A program made the translations under genes and the position numbers. The notes below the pieces were generated by a model. That model made no database searches. It had not been told where the DNA came from and saw only the letters and a list, made by a program, of their open reading frames with translations. This document shows, piece after piece, positions 43,140-52,080 of a DNA stretch of 64,000 nucleotides. The stretch lies in assembly GCA_050289805.1 (NCBI GenBank), contig JBNKGL010000003.1:259374-323373 (forward strand). The letters are read 5' to 3'. Position 1 is the first letter of the stretch, and each line of letters starts with the position of its first letter. This DNA is from JAUILA01 sp050289805 (GTDB lineage Bacteria > Bacteroidota > Bacteroidia > Cytophagales > Cyclobacteriaceae).

Positions 43140-44057
43140 ATGGAATATATGCTTCAAGCAGAGGGCATCACAAAGCGCTATGCCCAACATGTGGCGCTCA
43201 GTGATGTGACCCTGAACATACCCACCAACAGTATCTACGGACTTCTGGGGCCAAATGGTGCGGGTAAAACAACATTCATTCGTATCATTAATCAGATTAT
43301 CGAAGCCGATACGGGACAGATCCTCATCGAAGGATCACCACTGAATCAGGACCATATTGCCATCATCGGATACCTTCCTGAAGAACGTGGTCTGTATAAA
43401 AAAATGACGGTGGGAGAACAATTGGTTTACCTTGGGCAGCTTCGTGATATGACCAGAAAAGATGCGATTGCTCAAAGCAGGGCCTGGACAAAAAAGCTGA
43501 ATATCGATGATTGGTGGGGCAAAAAGGTTGAAGATCTGTCGAAGGGTATGGCCCAGAAAATCCAGTTCATTGCCACTGTATTAAACCGGCCTCGTTTGAT
43601 TATTCTCGATGAACCTTTCTCTGGTTTCGATCCGGTAAATGCCAACCTGATAAAGGATGAGATTCTGCAACTTAGAAATGAAGGAAGTACCATCATCTTC
43701 TCAACCCACCGAATGGAATCCGTTGAGCAGCTCTGTGATCACATCGCATTGATCAATAAGTCAAAAAAGATCATGGAAGGCTCTAAGGCGGGCATCAAGA
43801 ATCAGTATCGGTCCAATACCTATATCGTGGAACATTCCTCCGCCCTTTCTGCCGGTGGAACCTTGTTTGAAGTTTTATCAACCGAACCGATTGAAAACGA
43901 ATTAAACCGAACCACCATTCGGATCCCGGTTTCCAGTAGTCCGAATGAATTACTCCGATACCTAATTAATGAAACTGAAGTGTACGGATTCACGGAAAAG
44001 ATCCCCAGCATAAACGACATTTTCATTTCATCTGTAAACGGCGAATCCCATGAATAA
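43140..44057 (+). CDS. ABC transporter ATP-binding protein (NatA-like)
   Basis: A 305-residue ATPase. Walker A is GPNGAGKTTFIR, the signature is LSKGMAQKIQF, Walker B is LIILDEPFSGFDP, and the H-loop is STHRMES. The C-terminal 80 residues form an extra domain found in exporters of the NatA/DrrA class. With the permease at 44050 (8-nt overlap) it forms an ABC-2 exporter. The substrate (ions, lipid or drug) is not evident. Confidence 0.93.
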   Translation: MEYMLQAEGITKRYAQHVALSDVTLNIPTNSIYGLLGPNGAGKTTFIRIINQIIEADTGQILIEGSPLNQDHIAIIGYLPEERGLYKKMTVGEQLVYLGQLRDMTRKDAIAQSRAWTKKLNIDDWWGKKVEDLSKGMAQKIQFIATVLNRPRLIILDEPFSGFDPVNANLIKDEILQLRNEGSTIIFSTHRMESVEQLCDHIALINKSKKIMEGSKAGIKNQYRSNTYIVEHSSALSAGGTLFEVLSTEPIENELNRTTIRIPVSSSPNELLRYLINETEVYGFTEKIPSINDIFISSVNGESHE

Positions 44058-45345
44058 GATATTTCTCATTATACAACGCGAATTCACCAGCAGGGTAAAG
44101 AAGAAATCTTTTCTGCTAACCACATTACTCGTTCCTATCCTGTTTCCCAGTATCATCGGCCTGATCGTTTATTTCAGTCAGAATGAACGTGACAAAGCCG
44201 CCGCAGAAACTATTTATGTTCTGGATGAATCAGGGAATTTTAATTTTGATAATGACGAGGGCGTAACCAAATACGTTGAAGTTGACGGATCTCTTGAAAC
44301 GGCAAGAACCGCATTTCTGGAATCAGATGCATATGCTCTGCTCTATATCCCGGAATATGATGTGGAAAATCCTGGCGGGTTTGAGTTCCTGACTCAATCT
44401 TCTGCCAAGGACCCGGTTGTATCCGCCGTGGAGAACCGACTGGAAGCCATGGTCAAGAACCAGCGACTCGTCAACTACCAGATTGATGAAGCTACCCTGG
44501 AAAAACTGAAGGTAAATGTTTCCCTATCTCCGCTCAACATCAGCGAGGGAGAAGGCACACGGTCCAATGCCAAGATTAATATTGCCATCGGTTATCTCAC
44601 CGGATTCCTCATCTACATGTTCATGTTCGCTTATGGCGGACAGGTAATGCAGGGTGTTATAGAAGAAAAATCAAACAAGATCGTAGAAATTATTATCTCC
44701 ACCGTGCGACCCTTCCAGCTCATGCTGGGCAAGATACTGGGTATCGCCCTTGTAGGTCTTACCCAGGTAACCATCTGGATTGTGCTCATGTGGGCGGTAT
44801 GGACGGGCGTCATGTTCTTTCTCGGCCCAGAATCAATGCCAGCTGCAGGCGGTATGAACAGTGCCGAGATTGCCGAAGCGGCAAGCAGTCAAAGCAATGA
44901 GATTCTCCAGGTGATAGAATCGATCCCTTTTGTGAAAATCATCTTACTTTTCATATTCTATTTTATTGGCGGATACCTGTTGTATGGTGCATTGTTTGCC
45001 GCCGTAGGCTCAGCGGTTGATTCACCTTCAGAAGCCCAGCAATTCATGTTACCGATCATGTTACCCCTGATCGTCGGTTTTGTTGGGATGAGCACTATCC
45101 TGGATAACCCGGACAGTTCGCTGGGATTCTGGCTGTCCATGATCCCCTTTACATCACCTATTGCCATGATGGGGAGGATTGGTTATGATGTGCCGCTTTG
45201 GCAACTCCTGCTATCGATGACACTTCTCGTTGCCGGGTTTATTGGTACCACCTGGCTGGCAGGAAGAATCTACAGAATAGGGATTCTCATGCATGGCACA
45301 AAGGTTAATTACAAGGTACTGGCAAAGTGGCTTACTATGAAATAG
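44050..45345 (+). CDS. ABC-2 type permease (NatB-like)
   Basis: A 431-residue inner-membrane protein. The first TM segment is at about residues 20-42, followed by a large extracytoplasmic domain (about 43-175). A cluster of five or so TM segments in the C-terminal half follows; GGQVMQGVIEEKSNKIVEIIIST is the family hallmark. It overlaps the ATPase gene by 8 nt and ends in a strong terminator, so the exporter is a two-gene unit. Confidence 0.92.
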   Translation: MNKIFLIIQREFTSRVKKKSFLLTTLLVPILFPSIIGLIVYFSQNERDKAAAETIYVLDESGNFNFDNDEGVTKYVEVDGSLETARTAFLESDAYALLYIPEYDVENPGGFEFLTQSSAKDPVVSAVENRLEAMVKNQRLVNYQIDEATLEKLKVNVSLSPLNISEGEGTRSNAKINIAIGYLTGFLIYMFMFAYGGQVMQGVIEEKSNKIVEIIISTVRPFQLMLGKILGIALVGLTQVTIWIVLMWAVWTGVMFFLGPESMPAAGGMNSAEIAEAASSQSNEILQVIESIPFVKIILLFIFYFIGGYLLYGALFAAVGSAVDSPSEAQQFMLPIMLPLIVGFVGMSTILDNPDSSLGFWLSMIPFTSPIAMMGRIGYDVPLWQLLLSMTLLVAGFIGTTWLAGRIYRIGILMHGTKVNYKVLAKWLTMK

Positions 45346-45364
45346 ATGATGAATAGCATCGATG

Positions 45365-45401
45365 AAGCCGGATCAACTTGTATTGCTGATCCGGCTTTTT
45401 T
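45365..45401 (+). terminator. Terminator after the ABC exporter
   Basis: The 11-bp perfect stem AAGCCGGATCA / TGATCCGGCTT with an 11-nt loop, followed by T-rich sequence. Confidence 0.88.
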
Positions 45402-45431
45402 CGTTTAATTTGTTCCTATTCTTCATTTTAC

Positions 45432-46646
45432 ATGGCCCAATCACCGCTCACTACTGGATTTGATTTCTCGCAGGATCGCTCGAACCTGAAATGGATCGTG
45501 CTGATATTTAGTGTGCTGATTAGCTTCGGTTCGATCTTTTATACCAATGTGCTGATAGATCAGCTGAAGGAACGGGAAACGCAGCAGATAAAATTATATG
45601 CCAAGGCACTCGAATATACCATCAATGAAACAATGGACCAGGATATCTATTTCGTTACAGACGAGATACTCATCCAGAATAACTCCATCCCGCGAATCCT
45701 GATATCAGAAAACGGAGAAATCATCAGCTATCGGAATATTGATGTTGATTCAAGTCTTAGCACTGCCGATCAGAATAAAATCATTTATGCGGAACTGGAA
45801 GAAATGCGTGACGTATATGAACCGATCGAGGTGGTGGATCGTGACAGTGAAACAAACGAAATCGTCACCATTAATTATGTTTATTACAAGAATTCCTTCC
45901 TCCTCACCCAGTTATCCTATTATCCCTATGTTCAGTTGTCGGTAATTGCCCTGTTCGGTTTCATCTCCTACATGGCCTTCAACTATTCAAAGGCTGCAGA
46001 ACAAAACCGCGTCTGGGTCGGGCTGGCGAAAGAAACTGCTCATCAGCTGGGAACTCCTATTTCATCACTGATGGCCTGGGTGGAATATTTTAAGGAGGAA
46101 GCATCGATAAAGGACAAAGCGCTGATTTCAGAATTGGATAAGGACATCCAAAAGCTACAGGTCATTACCGAGCGATTTTCCAATATCGGTTCGACACCTG
46201 TTCTGAAAGAGGTGAATGTTGAGGAACTGATCACATCCGTTATTGATTACCTCCGGCCCCGTATTTCACCAAAAGTGGCCATATCGGTTCAGGCACTCAC
46301 TACGGGAATCACCGCCCAGCTCAACCCGCCACTTTTTGAATGGGTAATCGAGAACCTTTGTAAAAATGCCGTGGACGCTATGGGAGGCAATGGAGAAATC
46401 AGTATCCAGATTATCAAGGGCAGCGAAGGGCGTGTCTTTATCGACCTCAGTGATACGGGAAAAGGTATCCCCAAATCAAAAATAAAACAGGTTTTTAACC
46501 CGGGTTTCACCACAAAGAAGAGAGGCTGGGGCCTGGGACTTACCCTTGCAAAACGCATCATCGAAAACTATCACCAGGGTAAAATTTTTGTAAAAAGTTC
46601 AGAAGAGAATCAGGGAACGACATTTCGCATCTCCATTTGGGCTTAA
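45432..46646 (+). CDS. Sensor histidine kinase, orphan
   Basis: A 404-residue membrane kinase. The first TM segment is at about residues 22-44, the extracytoplasmic sensor at about 45-165, and the second TM at about 168-186; no HAMP or PAS domain is apparent. The H-box is AHQLGTPISSLMAW, a variant in which Gln-Leu-Gly replaces the usual Glu-Leu-Arg. The ATPase domain shows N box ENLCKNAVDAM, G1 DTGKGIP, F box and G2 RGWGLGLTLAKR. No response regulator gene is adjacent. The gene stands alone between terminator and atpD promoter. Confidence 0.92.
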   Translation: MAQSPLTTGFDFSQDRSNLKWIVLIFSVLISFGSIFYTNVLIDQLKERETQQIKLYAKALEYTINETMDQDIYFVTDEILIQNNSIPRILISENGEIISYRNIDVDSSLSTADQNKIIYAELEEMRDVYEPIEVVDRDSETNEIVTINYVYYKNSFLLTQLSYYPYVQLSVIALFGFISYMAFNYSKAAEQNRVWVGLAKETAHQLGTPISSLMAWVEYFKEEASIKDKALISELDKDIQKLQVITERFSNIGSTPVLKEVNVEELITSVIDYLRPRISPKVAISVQALTTGITAQLNPPLFEWVIENLCKNAVDAMGGNGEISIQIIKGSEGRVFIDLSDTGKGIPKSKIKQVFNPGFTTKKRGWGLGLTLAKRIIENYHQGKIFVKSSEENQGTTFRISIWA

Positions 46647-46662
46647 AAATCCATCCCCTATG

Positions 46663-46693
46663 TTTGGTTTATATATTATTCGGCGTACTTTTG
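46663..46693 (+). promoter_or_regulatory. Promoter of atpDC
   Basis: TTTG (46663-46666), 19 nt, TACTTTTG (46686-46693), followed by CA. This is an exact match to the Bacteroidota promoter consensus TTTG-N19-TAnnTTTG. It predicts a leader of about 45 nt before atpD. Confidence 0.8.
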
Positions 46694-46742
46694 CACTCTG
46701 AAATTTCGAGCGAATCATTACACGTATCATAAACAGATTATA

Positions 46743-48251
46743 ATGGCGAATATTGGTAAAATTACCCAGGTTATCGGACCGGTAGTGGATGTGAGTTTTG
46801 AAGGAGAGAACTCCAAATTACCGAACATACTTGACTCCCTTGTAGTAACGAAAGAGAACGGACAGAAGGTTGTACTGGAATGCCAGCAGCACCTTGGTGA
46901 AGATCGCGTTCGTACCATCTCTATGGAAAGTACTGAAGGACTTGTTCGGGGTATGGATGTAGTTGACACCGGAAACCCTATTGAAATGCCGGTAGGTGAT
47001 AATATCAAAGGACGTCTTTTTAACGTGGTTGGTGAGGCGATCGACGGTATCAGTCAGCCGGATTGCAAACGCGGTCTTCCGATTCACCGTCATGCGCCAA
47101 GATTTGAAGATCTGTCAACTTCCCAGGAAGTTTTATATACCGGAATTAAGGTGATCGACCTGATTGAGCCTTATTCAAAAGGTGGTAAAATCGGTTTGTT
47201 TGGTGGTGCGGGTGTAGGTAAAACTGTACTTATCCAGGAACTCATTAACAATATTGCGAAAGCATATTCAGGACTATCGGTATTTGCCGGTGTAGGAGAG
47301 CGTACACGTGAAGGTAATGACCTTCTTCGTGAAATGCTTGAGTCTGGAATCGTGAACTACGGTGATGCATTCAGGCATTCGATGGAAGAAGGAGGCTGGG
47401 ACCTTTCGCAGGTTGATTTCGAAGCACTGAAAGAATCCAAAGCCACATTCGTATTTGGCCAGATGAACGAACCTCCGGGAGCACGTGCACGTGTTGCGTT
47501 ATCCGGACTTACAATTGCAGAATATTTCCGTGATGGCGATGGGGAAGGCCAGGGACGTGATATCCTTTTCTTCATCGATAATATTTTCCGATTTACACAG
47601 GCAGGATCTGAAGTATCCGCCCTTCTCGGACGTATGCCATCGGCGGTAGGATATCAGCCGACACTTGCAACTGAAATGGGTGCCATGCAAGAACGTATTA
47701 CATCCACAAAAAATGGTTCTATTACTTCCGTTCAGGCCGTTTACGTACCTGCGGATGACCTTACTGACCCGGCACCTGCAACAACTTTCGCTCACCTTGA
47801 TGCAACAACCGTATTGTCGCGTAAAATTTCAGAGCTTGGAATTTATCCTGCGGTGGATCCACTCGATTCTACCTCGCGTATCCTGAGTGCAGAAATTTTG
47901 GGTGATGAACACTACGATTGCGCACAGCGTGTAAAAGAGATTCTTCAGCGATACAAGGAACTTCAGGATATCATCGCCATTCTTGGTATGGATGAACTTT
48001 CCGAAGAAGACAAAATGGTGGTTCACAGAGCACGTCGTGTACAGCGATTCCTTTCGCAGCCATTCCATGTCGCAGAGCAGTTTACCGGAATACCCGGAAC
48101 ACTGGTGGATATTAAAGATACCATTAAAGGCTTCAATATGATCATGGATGGTGAACTGGATCACCTTCCTGAGATGTCTTTCAACCTGGTAGGTACGATT
48201 GAAGATGCCATCGCCAAGGGAGAAAAGATGATTGCTGCTGCAAAAAAATAA
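46743..48251 (+). CDS. atpD: ATP synthase F1 subunit beta
   Basis: A 502-residue catalytic subunit. P-loop GGAGVGKTVLIQEL, FAGVGERTREGNDL, Walker B ILFFIDNIFRFTQAG, the ALLGRMPSAVGYQPTLA region and the DELSEEDK (DELSEED) segment are all intact. It pairs with atpC 25 nt downstream. The remaining subunit genes are not in the window, consistent with the split arrangement seen in Bacteroidota. Confidence 0.98.
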   Translation: MANIGKITQVIGPVVDVSFEGENSKLPNILDSLVVTKENGQKVVLECQQHLGEDRVRTISMESTEGLVRGMDVVDTGNPIEMPVGDNIKGRLFNVVGEAIDGISQPDCKRGLPIHRHAPRFEDLSTSQEVLYTGIKVIDLIEPYSKGGKIGLFGGAGVGKTVLIQELINNIAKAYSGLSVFAGVGERTREGNDLLREMLESGIVNYGDAFRHSMEEGGWDLSQVDFEALKESKATFVFGQMNEPPGARARVALSGLTIAEYFRDGDGEGQGRDILFFIDNIFRFTQAGSEVSALLGRMPSAVGYQPTLATEMGAMQERITSTKNGSITSVQAVYVPADDLTDPAPATTFAHLDATTVLSRKISELGIYPAVDPLDSTSRILSAEILGDEHYDCAQRVKEILQRYKELQDIIAILGMDELSEEDKMVVHRARRVQRFLSQPFHVAEQFTGIPGTLVDIKDTIKGFNMIMDGELDHLPEMSFNLVGTIEDAIAKGEKMIAAAKK

Positions 48252-48276
48252 ATTGAGATTACTTATCTGAATCACT

Positions 48277-48534
48277 ATGTATCTTGAAATAGTTACCCCA
48301 AGCGCAAAGGTATTTGAAGGAGAAGTGGCAATTGTCACATTCCCGGGAACAGATGGCTCGTTCCAGGTGATGAACGACCACGCCCCTATGGTGAGTACGC
48401 TTACAGCGGGTAAACTGGTCTATAAAAATAAGCAGGGAACCCAAACCACGAATATCACCGGTGGGGTTATGGAAGTTCTACGCAATAAAATTGTTGTTCT
48501 TGCCGACGGACTAGCCGATACGGTTCAGAATTAA
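48277..48534 (+). CDS. atpC: ATP synthase F1 subunit epsilon, short form
   Basis: An 85-residue epsilon consisting of only the N-terminal beta-sandwich (LEIVTPSAKVFEGEV, FPGTDGSFQVMNDHAPM). The C-terminal helical hairpin of about 45 residues found in Proteobacteria and Firmicutes, which can lock F1 and inhibit ATP hydrolysis, is absent. The stop codon is followed at once by a terminator, so this is not a frameshift within the window. Short epsilon is usual in Bacteroidota. Confidence 0.95.
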   Translation: MYLEIVTPSAKVFEGEVAIVTFPGTDGSFQVMNDHAPMVSTLTAGKLVYKNKQGTQTTNITGGVMEVLRNKIVVLADGLADTVQN

Positions 48535-48553
48535 TCTTGACTTTAGTATATTG

Positions 48554-48579
48554 AAAGCCCCTTAACAGGGGCTTTTTTT
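48554..48579 (+). terminator. Terminator after atpDC
   Basis: AAAGCCCCT / AGGGGCTTT with a TAAC loop, then T. It ends 4 nt before the next start codon. Confidence 0.88.
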
Positions 48580-48582
48580 GTT

Positions 48583-49335
48583 ATGTTCAAACGCTGTTTT
48601 CTAATCGTAATTATTATTTCCTGGTTTGGCTCTCTTGCGAGCCAGGATAAACCAGGCATCAGTACAGACCGCCCGTCACAGGCACCTTCAACCGGAATTC
48701 TCCAACCTGGAAGATTTCAGTTTGAATCCGGAATAATGTTCAATTCAATTCAGGAGGCACAGTCATTTTCCTTCAATAGTTTGTGGCGTTTCGGAATTAA
48801 TGAACATTTTGAATTTCGTGCCTTCATCGATTACAGGACGCTAAACCTGCAGCTTGAAGGAGGTGATACAGATCATTCCGGCTGGACGCCCCTCCAATTG
48901 GGCACCAAGGTAAAACTGACAAATGCCAAGGGGTGGGTTCCGGAAACCGCCCTAGTTGCCATGATTGCCCTGCCATCCGGTGAGGGGGTTTTCCAAATCA
49001 ACAGGCCCATACCGGATCTTCGGATTACCTTCTCAAATGATCTTCCGGGAATATTTGACCTTTTCTACAGTATCGGCATATTCTGGACCCCCGAATCATT
49101 TAAGCCTATAGAACTTTATACGCTGGGCACCGGGTTTACACTTTCAGAACGGTGGTGGTCGTTTGTGGAAATCTATGGCTTCTTCCGTAATTTCGGATAT
49201 TCTCCAAGCCTGAATGGCGGTTTTACGTGGCTGGCAACTGACTACGTGAAGATAGACCTTACCGGAGGGGTTGACTTTAAAAATGACGGTGGCGGATTTA
49301 TCAGCACCGGAGCCAGCTTCTTCTTAGGTAGATGA
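48583..49335 (+). CDS. Outer-membrane transporter-like protein
   Basis: A 250-residue protein with a signal peptide (residues 1-20) and a beta-barrel pattern. The start of the mature part, GISTDRPSQAPSTGILQPGRFQFESG, is typical of the putative outer-membrane transporter family related to MetA of phenol degradation (pfam13557-like). Repeated aromatic strands and a final strand ending GASFFLGR support a barrel. The start lies only 4 nt after the atpDC terminator, so its promoter must lie in or before that hairpin. Substrate unknown. The end overlaps the convergent small membrane protein gene by 12 nt. Confidence 0.75.
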   Translation: MFKRCFLIVIIISWFGSLASQDKPGISTDRPSQAPSTGILQPGRFQFESGIMFNSIQEAQSFSFNSLWRFGINEHFEFRAFIDYRTLNLQLEGGDTDHSGWTPLQLGTKVKLTNAKGWVPETALVAMIALPSGEGVFQINRPIPDLRITFSNDLPGIFDLFYSIGIFWTPESFKPIELYTLGTGFTLSERWWSFVEIYGFFRNFGYSPSLNGGFTWLATDYVKIDLTGGVDFKNDGGGFISTGASFFLGR

Positions 49336-49635
49336 TCTGCCTTTGAAAAAACGCCGGAAAAACCGTTTTTCAAAGCCCCAGAAAAATCGGAATTGCCCGA
49401 AAATTGCCCCGTAAAAAAGCAAAATAAGATTGTAAAGCGGGAAAATTAAAACATAATAAAGGACACTTAACCAGATACTTCGGGATTCAGGCGGACCAAA
49501 GTAGGCAAGGATAGGTTGCTTAATAAACAATACTGTAAAGCCTGTACAGGCGAATACCAGAAGAATAATGAACACCCTTACAGTACTCACATTCCAGCGT
49601 TTTTCAAGCCTGCCAATCCATCCGGGTTTTTTCAT
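49324..49635 (-). CDS. Small membrane protein (two predicted TM segments)
   Basis: A 103-residue protein. A basic N-terminus (KKPGWIGRLEKRW) precedes TM1 (VRVFIILLVFACTGFTVLFI) and TM2 near SVLYYVLIFPLYNLILLFYGAIFG, and it ends in a basic aromatic tail FWGFEKRFFRRFF. The ATG at 49635 overlaps the pseudouridine synthase stop (ATGA), which decides the start and shows coupling. It is the third gene of prfC-rluA-this. I do not know a function. Confidence 0.75.
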   Translation of the reverse strand: MKKPGWIGRLEKRWNVSTVRVFIILLVFACTGFTVLFIKQPILAYFGPPESRSIWLSVLYYVLIFPLYNLILLFYGAIFGQFRFFWGFEKRFFRRFFKGRSST

Positions 49636-50318
49636 ACTCCCCTGAACATTTGCCAAATCTGATCGTCTGGCAGTGAAGCTGTAATTCGTAAAGGTTCCTT
49701 TTTCACAGGATGCGGGATAACAATCTCACGTGAGTGCAGGTAAATCCGTGCATCCTTCGATTTGTCGGTTGCCCCATACTTCAGGTCACCTGAAATCGGG
49801 CATCCCATTTTTGCCAGCTGTACCCGTATCTGATGCGGTCTGCCGGTATCAGGTTTGACCTCAAGCAGATAGTAATCACTGAGCCTTCCGATCAGCTCAT
49901 AGCTAAGTGAAGACTTCAATGCCCCACCGCCCGGTTTATTATATGCCACGGCCTTGTTGGTGTTTGTATTCTTTTTGATCCAGTGGACCAGTTCACCTTT
50001 CACCTGGGGCGGCCTGTTTTTCACCAGTGCCCAATAAACCTTTTCGACTTTCCTGTCACGGAAAGATTCATTCAGACGCTCCAACGCCTTCGAGGTACGG
50101 GCAAGGACGACGGCACCACTTACGGGTCGGTCAATCCGATGCACTATCCCCAAAAATACATCCCCGGGCTTATTATATTTATTCTTGATATAAGCTTTGG
50201 CAAGATCTGCCAATGTCTCATCCCCGGTGCGGTCACCTTGTACCAGCAATCCGGAAGGTTTGTTGACGACAAGGAGATGATTATCCTCATACAATACAGT
50301 TTTCGGGGCGAGCGTCAT
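49632..50318 (-). CDS. RluA-family pseudouridine synthase
   Basis: A 228-residue RNA-modifying enzyme. The catalytic motif usually written HRLDxxTSG appears as HRIDRPVSG, with the Asp retained; the preceding KPSGLLVQGD and the later RPHQIRVQLA are typical. There is no N-terminal S4 domain. The RNA target cannot be told from sequence. It starts 2 nt after prfC and overlaps the small membrane gene by 4 nt, so it is the middle gene of the operon. Confidence 0.93.
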   Translation of the reverse strand: MTLAPKTVLYEDNHLLVVNKPSGLLVQGDRTGDETLADLAKAYIKNKYNKPGDVFLGIVHRIDRPVSGAVVLARTSKALERLNESFRDRKVEKVYWALVKNRPPQVKGELVHWIKKNTNTNKAVAYNKPGGGALKSSLSYELIGRLSDYYLLEVKPDTGRPHQIRVQLAKMGCPISGDLKYGATDKSKDARIYLHSREIVIPHPVKKEPLRITASLPDDQIWQMFRGV

Positions 50319-50320
50319 AA

Positions 50321-51898
50321 TTAAAATTCTGAAGTGAAATGAAATTCAATTTCAGGAAAATTATCCTGAACCATGGTGAGCCATGCCTTGGATTCGGCCA
50401 TAAAGACCAGTTTGCCATCTTTATCCTTCGCGATATGACGATATTTGGAATTGACAAATTCCTTAAGTTTTTTCTGATCCTTACTTTGGATCCAACAGGC
50501 CTTGTACAAATTCATGGGAACAAAATCGCAAGATGCCCCATATTCATGTTTGAGGCGGTACTGGATCACTTCAAACTGCAGGACACCAACGGTACCGACC
50601 ACCTTTCGGGAACCCATTTCATAGGTAAACAACTGGGCAACTCCCTCCTCCATCAACTGATTAAGGCCTTTTTCAAGTTGCTTGGTTTTCATCGCATCCT
50701 TGTTAATCACCTCCTTGAATATTTCCGGGCTGAAACTTGGGATTCCTTTAAAAACACCCTTTTCCCCCTGGGATATTGTGTCCCCAATCTTGAGATTACC
50801 GGTATCATATAAACCCACAATATCTCCCGGCCATGCTTCATCCACCATCTCCTTGTCCTGCGCCATAAACATGGTGGCACTTGAGAACCTGATCTTCTTA
50901 TCCATGCGCACATGGTAATAATTCTGTCCGCGTTCGAATTTTCCACTGCAAACACGCACAAAAGCAATTCTATTTCGATGATTCGGATCCATATTCGCAT
51001 GGATCTTAAAGATGAAACCGGAAAAATTGTCTTCCGAGGGCTCAATCAGACGAACATCCGTTTCCCTGGGCCTGGGTTTAGGCGCAAACCGAATAAAGCA
51101 ATCTAGCAATTCCTTTACGCCGAAATTATTCACCGCACTTCCAAAAAATACGGGTGCAACCTCTCCCCTCAGGTAATCATCCACATTAAACTCAGGATAG
51201 ACTCCTTCAATCAATTCCACATCCTCACGCAGCTGTTCCGCGTCACGTTCCCCTACGGCCTGGTCAATCCTGCTGTCTGAAAGGTCTGTAATATGCAGCC
51301 CTTCCTCAAGTTTTGATTTACTGGGCTTAAATAATCTCAGGCTATTGTCAAAAAGACTATAAACGCCCTTAAAGCCCTTACCCATTCCAATAGGCCAGGA
51401 TAAAGGACGCACCTTTATATTCAACTTCTCTTCGATCTCATCGAGAAGCTCATACGGGTCCCGGCCTTCCCTGTCAAGCTTGTTTATAAAACAGATGACA
51501 GGAGTGTTTCGCATCCGGCAGACCTCCATCAGTTTTTCGGTCTGAACCTCCACCCCTTTAACACAGTCGATCACCATGATCACGCTGTCAACTGCCGTAA
51601 GCGTACGGTAGGTATCCTCAGCAAAGTCCTGGTGACCGGGAGTATCCAAAAGATTGATCTTGATCCCCTCATAATCAAACCCCATGACCGAAGTGGCAAC
51701 TGAAATTCCACGTTGCTTTTCAATTTCCATCCAGTCTGAGCGGGCATGCATTTTAATCTTGTTGGATTTTACCGCTCCAGCAGATTGAATAGCCCCTCCA
51801 AACAGTAAAAGTTTTTCTGTCAGGGTGGTTTTTCCCGCATCAGGGTGACTGATGATGCCAAAGGTTCGGCGCTTCTTTATCTCACTGGTAATCTGCAT
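50321..51898 (-). CDS. prfC: Peptide chain release factor 3
   Basis: A 525-residue translational GTPase that recycles RF1 and RF2 after termination. G1 is SHPDAGKTTLTEKLL, G2 region RGISVATSVM, G3 DTPGHQDFAED, G4 NKLDREG. The ATG at 51898 was chosen because it gives the normal N-terminus (QITSEIKKRRTFGI) and a -7 box lies 18 nt upstream, inside the longer reading that extends to 51961. It is first in a three-gene leftward unit and divergent from dnaK. Confidence 0.96.
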   Translation of the reverse strand: MQITSEIKKRRTFGIISHPDAGKTTLTEKLLLFGGAIQSAGAVKSNKIKMHARSDWMEIEKQRGISVATSVMGFDYEGIKINLLDTPGHQDFAEDTYRTLTAVDSVIMVIDCVKGVEVQTEKLMEVCRMRNTPVICFINKLDREGRDPYELLDEIEEKLNIKVRPLSWPIGMGKGFKGVYSLFDNSLRLFKPSKSKLEEGLHITDLSDSRIDQAVGERDAEQLREDVELIEGVYPEFNVDDYLRGEVAPVFFGSAVNNFGVKELLDCFIRFAPKPRPRETDVRLIEPSEDNFSGFIFKIHANMDPNHRNRIAFVRVCSGKFERGQNYYHVRMDKKIRFSSATMFMAQDKEMVDEAWPGDIVGLYDTGNLKIGDTISQGEKGVFKGIPSFSPEIFKEVINKDAMKTKQLEKGLNQLMEEGVAQLFTYEMGSRKVVGTVGVLQFEVIQYRLKHEYGASCDFVPMNLYKACWIQSKDQKKLKEFVNSKYRHIAKDKDGKLVFMAESKAWLTMVQDNFPEIEFHFTSEF

Positions 51899-51915
51899 GT
51901 CATTCAAATAAGGCG

Positions 51916-51923
51916 CAAAGTTA
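51916..51923 (-). promoter_or_regulatory. Bacteroidota -7 box for prfC
   Basis: On the minus strand, TAACTTTG followed by CGCC; the predicted leader is about 13 nt to the ATG at 51898. A clear -33 TTTG is not seen. Confidence 0.55.
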
Positions 51924-51986
51924 GGTCGTTTTGTACGGATATAATAATATTTCTGTGACATTCAGTACATACAAAAAACCAAAATA

Positions 51987-52026
51987 TGACATTATGTCAC
52001 AAAACGTGTATTGGCACATCCCTTGT
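51987..52026 (+). promoter_or_regulatory. Composite control site before dnaK
   Basis: A 13-bp dyad TGACATTATGTCA (51987-51999), then 12 nt, then TGGCAC-ATCCC-TTGT (52012-52026). The TGGCAC half is a perfect sigma-54 -24 element; the -12 element has TTGT instead of TTGC. The layout and spacing are identical to the site before grpE at 40232. The dnaK ATG lies 54 nt further on. No CIRCE element is present. Confidence 0.6.
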
Positions 52027-52080
52027 TACTGAATGAGGGAAAGAAATTGAAATTATTATTAAATAACATATTATATAATC

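Noticed and set aside
52000..52080. CIRCE/HrcA operator before dnaK
   Set aside because: No TTAGCACTC-N9-GAGTGCTAA or close variant is present before dnaK or grpE.
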